A DNA stretch of 64,000 bases from Blastococcus_B deserti (GTDB lineage Bacteria > Actinomycetota > Actinomycetes > Mycobacteriales > Geodermatophilaceae). The position numbers and the translations under genes are program-made. The DNA is taken from contig NZ_JBHUHP010000007.1 of NCBI RefSeq assembly GCF_042682525.1, positions 1-64,000 of the forward strand. Direction: 5' to 3'. The notes beneath the pieces are model-generated. The model was not told the DNA's origin and ran no database searches. It was given only the letters and a program-made list of their open reading frames with translations. Shown one piece after another: positions 59,731 through 64,000 of the stretch. How positions within the stretch are numbered: the first letter of the stretch is position 1; every line of letters starts with the position of its first letter.

Positions 59731-60620
59731 GCCCGCCGCCGGCGGATCGGTGCGGTGCGAGGCCGGGGCTGGCACGCGGGACAGCTGTAGCTGGACCGGT
59801 TCATGAACGACTCCCGGCGGATGGGCGTGCCGCATCGGGGGCAGGGCCGGTCGGCCTGGCCGTAGACGGCGAGGAAGCGGGAGAAGTAGCCGCTCTGCCC
59901 GTTGACGTCGACGTAGAGGGAGTCGAACGACGTGCCGCCCTGGGCAAGGGCCTCCCCCAGCACGTCGCGGACGCCGCCGAGCAGGTCGGCGACCTGTGTG
60001 CGGGTGAGCCTGTCGGTCGGCCGGGCGCCGTGCAGCCGGGCCCGCCACAGCGCCTCGTCGGCGTAGATGTTGCCGACGCCGCCGATGAGCGTCTGGTCCA
60101 GGAGCGCGCGCTTGACCTCGGTGCGCCGCCGCCGGAGCGCGGCGCTGAAACCGGCCTCGTCGAAGGAGGCGTCGAGGGGATCGATCGCGATGTGCGCGAG
60201 CCGGGGCGGGATCTCGCCGTCCGGCCCACCCTCCTCGACGGCGAGCCCGCCGAAGGTGCGCTGGTCGACGAACCGCAGCTCGCGGCCGCCGTCGGCGAAG
60301 GTGAACCGGGACCGGAGGTGCGTCTCGTCGGGCTGGCTCGGCTTCTCCACGAGCAGCTGACCGCTCATGCCCAGGTGCGCCACGAGCGCCCGGCCCGACG
60401 GTGTGCCGTCGGGCTCGGCCAGCGGGAGCCAGAGGTACTTGCCCCGCCGGTGGGCGGCGGTGAGGGTCCGGCCGGTCAGATGGGACACGAAGGACTCGGC
60501 GCCCTCCAGGTGCCGGCGCACCGCGCGGGGGTGGTGCACCTCGACCGTGGCCACGGTGCGCCCGGCGACCCACTGCTCCAGGCCCCGGCGGACCACCTCG
60601 ACCTCGGGAAGTTCGGGCAC
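59727..60620 (-). CDS. mutM: Formamidopyrimidine-DNA glycosylase
   Basis: Removes 8-oxoguanine and formamidopyrimidines. The 297 residues begin PELPEVE with catalytic Pro and Glu after Met removal. Further motifs are AHLGMSGQLLV, GVGNIYADEALW, YVDVNGQSGYF-type loop and the zinc finger CPRCGTPIRRESFMNRSSYSCPACQ. GTG 60620 is the start, three bases after rnc. Confidence 0.96.
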   Translation of the reverse strand: MPELPEVEVVRRGLEQWVAGRTVATVEVHHPRAVRRHLEGAESFVSHLTGRTLTAAHRRGKYLWLPLAEPDGTPSGRALVAHLGMSGQLLVEKPSQPDETHLRSRFTFADGGRELRFVDQRTFGGLAVEEGGPDGEIPPRLAHIAIDPLDASFDEAGFSAALRRRRTEVKRALLDQTLIGGVGNIYADEALWRARLHGARPTDRLTRTQVADLLGGVRDVLGEALAQGGTSFDSLYVDVNGQSGYFSRFLAVYGQADRPCPRCGTPIRRESFMNRSSYSCPACQPRPRTAPIRRRRA

Positions 60621-60623
60621 GGC

Positions 60624-61391
60624 TCAGCCGTCCTGCTGCAGCGCCCGCCAGGCCGCCTCCGCGGCCTCCTGCTCGGCGGCCTTCTTGGTGCGGCCACTGC
60701 CCCGCCCGTAGACGCTCCCGCCGAGCAGGACCGTGGCGGCGAAGGTCTTGGCGTGGTCGGGCCCCTCGTCCTCCACCCGGTAGCTGGGCGCCCCCAGGCC
60801 ACGGGCGGCGCCGAGCTCCTGGAGGCTGGTCTTCCAGTCCAGGCCGGCACCCCGGGTGGCGGCCTCGACGAGCATCGGGTCGAACAGCCGGTGGACGATC
60901 TCCGCGGCGGTGTCGAGCCCGCACCCCAGGTGGATCGCGCCGATGAGCGCCTCGAGGGCGTCGGCGAGGATCGAGTCCTTCTCGCGGCCGCCGGTGGTCT
61001 CCTCGCCGCGCCCGAGCAGCAGGTGCGGGCCCACGCCGCCGTCCCCCAGCCGCCGGGCGACGCCGGCCAGGGAGGTCATGTTGACGACGGAGGCACGCAG
61101 CTTGGCCAGCTGGCCCTCGGGGAGGTCCGGCTGGCTGCGGTAGAGCTCGTCGGTGACGACCAGGCCGAGCACCGAGTCGCCCAGGAACTCCAGGCGCTCG
61201 TTGGTCGGCAGGCCGCCGTTCTCGTACGCGAAGGACCGGTGCGTGAGCGCCAGCCCGAGCAGACCGTCGGGCAGCTCGACGCCGAGGGCGTCCCGCAGCC
61301 AGGCGGCGGACCGCTCGGCGTGCGCGGGACCGCCCGGGGCCATGCCGTCAGCAGCGCTCTCCGAGGAGCGCGTGCCGGCGACCGTGCCCAC
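60624..61391 (-). CDS. rnc: Ribonuclease III
   Basis: Cleaves double-stranded RNA in rRNA processing. The 255 residues have the signature NERLEFLGDSVLGLVVTDELY, the second acidic site DALEALIGAIHL and a dsRNA-binding domain (DWKTSLQELGAARGLGAPSY, GRTKKAAEQEAAEAAW). I chose GTG 61391, 14 bases after the rpmF stop; ATG 61343 would shorten it by 16 residues to a length closer to mycobacterial RNase III. Confidence 0.94.
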   Translation of the reverse strand: MGTVAGTRSSESAADGMAPGGPAHAERSAAWLRDALGVELPDGLLGLALTHRSFAYENGGLPTNERLEFLGDSVLGLVVTDELYRSQPDLPEGQLAKLRASVVNMTSLAGVARRLGDGGVGPHLLLGRGEETTGGREKDSILADALEALIGAIHLGCGLDTAAEIVHRLFDPMLVEAATRGAGLDWKTSLQELGAARGLGAPSYRVEDEGPDHAKTFAATVLLGGSVYGRGSGRTKKAAEQEAAEAAWRALQQDG

Positions 61392-61405
61392 CGTCGACCC
61401 GGCGA

Positions 61406-61585
61406 TCAGACCGAGAGGACCTGGCGGCCGTCGTACTGACCGCAGTTCGGGCACGCCTGGTGCGGCGGCTTGAGCTCGCCGCAGGCGCGGTTCGGGCACG
61501 GCGACAGGGTCGGCGCGCTGGCCTTCCACTGCGACCGGCGCGAACGGGTGTTGGCGCGGGACATCTTCCGCTTCGGGACAGCCAC
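61406..61585 (-). CDS. rpmF: 50S ribosomal protein L32
   Basis: 59 residues: AVPKRKMSRANTRSRRSQWKA followed by a four-Cys zinc ribbon (CPNRACGELKPPHQACPNCG). This is the zinc-binding (C+) form. GTG 61585 has AGGAGAACTGACC upstream and lies two bases after the DUF177 stop. Confidence 0.96.
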   Translation of the reverse strand: MAVPKRKMSRANTRSRRSQWKASAPTLSPCPNRACGELKPPHQACPNCGQYDGRQVLSV

Positions 61586-61587
61586 GG

Positions 61588-62256
61588 TCAGTTCTCCTCG
61601 GTGGTGGGGCGCTCGCCGGGGGTGCCCGGCGAGGACGTGGATGCGTCGGCACCGGACGCGTCGGTGCCGAACTTGGCGGCCAGCGCCGCCCAGCGGGCGT
61701 CGACGACCTCGTGCGCGTGGTCGGCCGGCAGGTCGTCCAGGCGCTGCCCGCAGTCGACGCACAGTCCGGCGCAGTCGTCGGTGCACACGGGCGCCAGCGG
61801 CAGGGCGAGGACGACGGTGTCGCGGGCCAGCGACCCGAGGTCGAGGTGGTCGCCCTCGATCCGGCGGACCTCGTCCTCCTCGCTGGTTGCCTCGGTCGTG
61901 CTGCCCTCGTAGGCGTAGAGCTCCTGGATGGCGAGCGACAGGGTGTCCTCGACGGGCTCGAGGCAGCGGGCGCAGGAGCCGGTGACCGGGACGCCGATGT
62001 CGCCGCTGACCAGCACGCCCTCCATGACCGACTCCAGCCGCAGCCGCAGGTGCACGTCGGCACCGGCGGGGACGCCGATCAGCTCCACGCGCCAGTCCTC
62101 CGGCGCGGGCGCGGTCCGGTCGAGCTCCTGCATCGACCCGGCCCGTCGGCCCAGCTCCCGGAGGTCCACGCGCCAGGGGTCGGCTGCGGGGCGCCGGGGG
62201 TCGGAGGGCCGTTGACCCTGAGACTCGGCGCCAGAGCGGAGCGGAGAGGCAGACAT
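61588..62256 (-). CDS. DUF177 (YceD) family protein
   Basis: 222 residues. The N-terminus WRVDLRELGRRAGSMQEL is typical, then a beta-rich domain and the Cys pairs GSCARCLEPVE and CTDDCAGLCVDCGQ that may bind zinc. The YceD family always precedes rpmF; in E. coli and plants it has been linked to 23S rRNA maturation. ATG 62256 is the start. Confidence 0.9.
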   Translation of the reverse strand: MSASPLRSGAESQGQRPSDPRRPAADPWRVDLRELGRRAGSMQELDRTAPAPEDWRVELIGVPAGADVHLRLRLESVMEGVLVSGDIGVPVTGSCARCLEPVEDTLSLAIQELYAYEGSTTEATSEEDEVRRIEGDHLDLGSLARDTVVLALPLAPVCTDDCAGLCVDCGQRLDDLPADHAHEVVDARWAALAAKFGTDASGADASTSSPGTPGERPTTEEN

Positions 62257-62393
62257 GTCAGTACTCGCGGTAGGCAGTGGATGGAGGCCGGCCGGGACCA
62301 CCCCGTGACGTCGGGGCAAACCGGCAGTCGGACCGGGAGTCGAGACTACCCGATCCCCGCCCGGCACCGGCGGCCCGCACGTCGGCCCCAGGG

Positions 62394-62450
62394 CGGCCCC
62401 GTCCCGAGGCTCACCGCGAGCTCGCGAGCGGTGAGAGGGACGGGGTCCTT
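62394..62450. terminator. Terminator hairpin after sepIVA, family type member
   Basis: Outer arms CCCCGTCCC (62397-62405) and GGGACGGGG (62437-62445), inner arms CTCACCGC (62410-62417) and GCGGTGAG (62428-62435), loop GAGCTCGCGA. The edge is GGTCCTT on the plus strand. It touches the sepIVA stop codon. Confidence 0.75.
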
Positions 62451-63137
62451 CTACTCGCGCAGCGTCGTGCGGGCCTTCTCCACCGAGTGCAGCATGCGCT
62501 CGAGGGTCGTCCCGAAGTCCGCGAGCCGGCTGTCGACGTACTGGTCGACCTCGGCCCGCATCCGTGCGGCGTCGGCGTGCGCCTGGGCGCCGAGCTCGTC
62601 GGCGCGGGTGACCGCCCCCCGGTAGACCTCGGTCTCGGTGATCAGCCGCTCGTGCTCGGCCTCGGCGGCGGCCAGCATCTCGGCGTGCTGGGCCCGGGCG
62701 TCGGCGAGCAGCGCCTCCCGGTGGGCCACCGCCTCCGCGACCAGCCGCTCGGCCTCCGTCTCCGCCTCGGCCAGGATGTCCTCGGCGTCGGCCTGGGCCT
62801 GGGCGAGCAGCTCGTCGCGCTGCCGGCGGGCGGTGCCCAGCAGCTCGTCGCGCTGACGACGGGCCGCCTCGAGCAGCTGCTCGCTCTCCGCGCGGGTGCG
62901 GCCGGTCAGCCGCTCTGCCTCGGCCTGTGCCTGCTGGAGGATCTCGGTGCGCTGCTCGACGATCGCGCCCGCGGCCTGCACGTCCTCCGGCAGGGACTCC
63001 CGCAGGTCGTCGAGCAGGTCCAGCAGGTGGTCGCGGGGCACCATGCAGGAGGCGGACATCGGCACGCTGCGGGCGTTCTCGATGACCGTCGTCAGCTCGT
63101 CGACCGTCTCGTACAGGCGGTACACCACCTCGGTCAC
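62451..63137 (-). CDS. sepIVA: SepIVA/DivIVA-like septal coiled-coil protein
   Basis: 228 residues. After a short N-terminal domain (YRLYETVDELTTVIENA) a long coiled coil occupies about 65-215, with tandem RRQRDELL blocks. Position (before coaD) and architecture match mycobacterial SepIVA (Rv2927c), which acts in septation and polar growth. The GTG start at 63137 overlaps the coaD stop by four bases. Confidence 0.85.
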   Translation of the reverse strand: MTEVVYRLYETVDELTTVIENARSVPMSASCMVPRDHLLDLLDDLRESLPEDVQAAGAIVEQRTEILQQAQAEAERLTGRTRAESEQLLEAARRQRDELLGTARRQRDELLAQAQADAEDILAEAETEAERLVAEAVAHREALLADARAQHAEMLAAAEAEHERLITETEVYRGAVTRADELGAQAHADAARMRAEVDQYVDSRLADFGTTLERMLHSVEKARTTLRE

Positions 63138-63622
63138 GGGGTCGCCTCACGCCGCGTGCGCTCCCGGAGCCGGTCGTCGACGGCCTTGGGCACGAGCCGG
63201 GAGACGTCGCCGCCGAAGGTGGCGATCTGCTTGACCAGGCTCGAGGACAGGTGCCCGACCTGCGGTGCGGTCGGCACGAACAGGGTCTCGACCGCCGCCA
63301 GCTCACGGTTCATCTGCGCCATCTGCAGCTCGTACTCGAAGTCGCTGACCGCGCGCAGGCCCTTGACGATCACCGGGATGGCGTGGCTCCGGCAGTACTC
63401 GACGAGGAGGCCCTGGAAGCTGTCCACCGTGACGTTCGGCAGGTCGGCGACGGCGTCGCGGAGCAGCTCCATGCGCTCGTCGACGGTGAAGAGCCCGGCC
63501 TTGCCCGGGTTCACCAGCACCGCGACGACCAGCTCGTCGTAGAGACCGGCGGCCCGGGTGATGACGTCGACATGACCGTTGGTCACCGGGTCGAAGGATC
63601 CCGGGCAGACGGCGCGTCTCAC
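63134..63622 (-). CDS. coaD: Phosphopantetheine adenylyltransferase
   Basis: Makes dephospho-CoA from 4'-phosphopantetheine and ATP. It has 162 residues, the normal length, with CPGSFDPVTNGHVD (HxGH-type nucleotidyl-transferase motif TNGH), VKGLRAVSDFEYE and the C-terminal VGHLSSSLVKQIA. It overlaps rsmD by four bases (GTGA) as in most bacteria. Confidence 0.96.
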   Translation of the reverse strand: MRRAVCPGSFDPVTNGHVDVITRAAGLYDELVVAVLVNPGKAGLFTVDERMELLRDAVADLPNVTVDSFQGLLVEYCRSHAIPVIVKGLRAVSDFEYELQMAQMNRELAAVETLFVPTAPQVGHLSSSLVKQIATFGGDVSRLVPKAVDDRLRERTRREATP

Positions 63623-64000
63623 GGAGAGCGACCGTACCGGAGCTGGGCCTCCCCGTAGCGGCGGTCGCGCAAGCCGGTCAGCGGTGTCGGCCACTCCCAC
63701 GGCTCCTCGCGGCTGGAGCGCTCGACGACGAGCACGGCCCCGGGCGCCAGCCAGTCGCGGTCCACCAGTGAGCGCAGCACGGCGAGGACCTCGTCGACCG
63801 GCGTGTCGTACGGCGGGTCGGCGAGGACGAGGTCGAAGCGCGCGGGTGGCGCTCCGCCGACGACGCCGGGCACCGAGCCCGCGACGACCCACCCGCCGGG
63901 GAGGCCGATCGTGGCGAGGTTCTCCCGGAGCACCGGGAGGACGGCCGGTGACGACTCGACGAAGACGACGCGGCCCGCTCCCCGGGAGAGGGCCTCGAGC
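63619..64000 (-). CDS. rsmD: 16S rRNA (guanine966-N2)-methyltransferase, C-terminal part
   Basis: The last 126 codons are in the window; the start lies beyond the right edge. The catalytic motif LVLADPPYD (DPPY) and the upstream strand RVVFVESS are clear. RsmD methylates G966 of 16S rRNA. Pairing with coaD is the usual bacterial arrangement. Confidence 0.93.
   Translation of the reverse strand, partial: LEALSRGAGRVVFVESSPAVLPVLRENLATIGLPGGWVVAGSVPGVVGGAPPARFDLVLADPPYDTPVDEVLAVLRSLVDRDWLAPGAVLVVERSSREEPWEWPTPLTGLRDRRYGEAQLRYGRSP

Noticed and set aside
1..64000. tRNA or 4.5S RNA genes
   Set aside because: I looked for tRNA T-loop (GTTCGA) patterns with matching acceptor stems and for an SRP RNA hairpin near ffh and found no convincing candidate; a covariance search would be decisive.

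Overview
This window is core chromosome of a very G+C-rich actinobacterium; by eye roughly three quarters of the bases are G or C. Gene order follows the infB to rsmD stretch of Mycobacterium tuberculosis almost gene for gene: infB, ylxR, nusA, rimP, a penicillin-binding lipoprotein, ispG, rip1, dxr, rlmN, cdsA, frr, pyrH, tsf, rpsB, xerC, dprA, yifB, yraN, rnhB, lepB, rplS, trmD, rimM, rpsP, ffh, glnD, glnB, amt, ftsY, smc, mutM, rnc, sepIVA, coaD, rsmD. A WhiG/FliA-type sigma factor next to rpsB, 14-bp tandem arrays and a dispersed hairpin family suggest Geodermatophilaceae or a close relative. That is inference and no marker here proves it. I see no rRNA, tRNA, CRISPR array or transposase.

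Layout. 1-2557: translation and transcription factors (infB start, ylxR, nusA, rimP). 2883-5800: lipoprotein/DUF4439 pair and a class B penicillin-binding lipoprotein. 5879-10599: GNAT, ispG, rip1 and dxr (isoprenoid precursor synthesis and intramembrane proteolysis). 10769-19149: accessory genes (membrane proteins, rlmN, TrmH, a two-component pair, PPK2, hydrolase, DUF952-GNAT fusion). 19217-23702: cdsA, frr, pyrH, tsf, rpsB. 24002-31126: M23 protein, methyltransferase, whiG, xerC, dprA, yifB, yraN, with an unusual insertion at the yifB/dprA junction. 31218-38424: RTX-like secreted protein, rnhB, an orphan LuxR regulator, lepB, rplS, NUDIX, trmD, rimM, khpA, rpsP. 38821-44881: proS, a membrane/secreted pair, amidohydrolase, ffh, zinc ribbon. 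44896-52301: nitrogen control (glnD, glnB, amt), a Ni/Co transporter and ftsY. 52369-64000: PhoD-like and EEP phosphatases, smc, acyP, mutM, rnc, rpmF, DUF177, sepIVA, coaD, rsmD.

Shared features. Minus-strand genes sit in tight operons with 4-base ATGA or GTGA overlaps and good ribosome-binding sites. Most plus-strand genes that begin a transcript instead have a -10-like hexamer 6-8 bases before the start codon, the pattern of leaderless mRNA. At least ten gene ends abut a related hairpin whose loop carries variants of CTCGCGAGC and whose edges read AAGGACCC / GGGTCCTT.

Most notable: a 650-bp insertion between yifB and dprA that duplicates the yifB 3' end (93% over 86 bp) around an unknown gene; a rip1 gene with no ATG/GTG/TTG start, apparently starting at CTG behind a perfect Shine-Dalgarno site and a six-codon mini-ORF; a DprA missing a conserved segment; an N-terminally truncated secreted protein; an orphan regulator lacking the receiver Asp and Lys, with a long inverted repeat over its 5' leader; and a DUF952-GNAT fusion.
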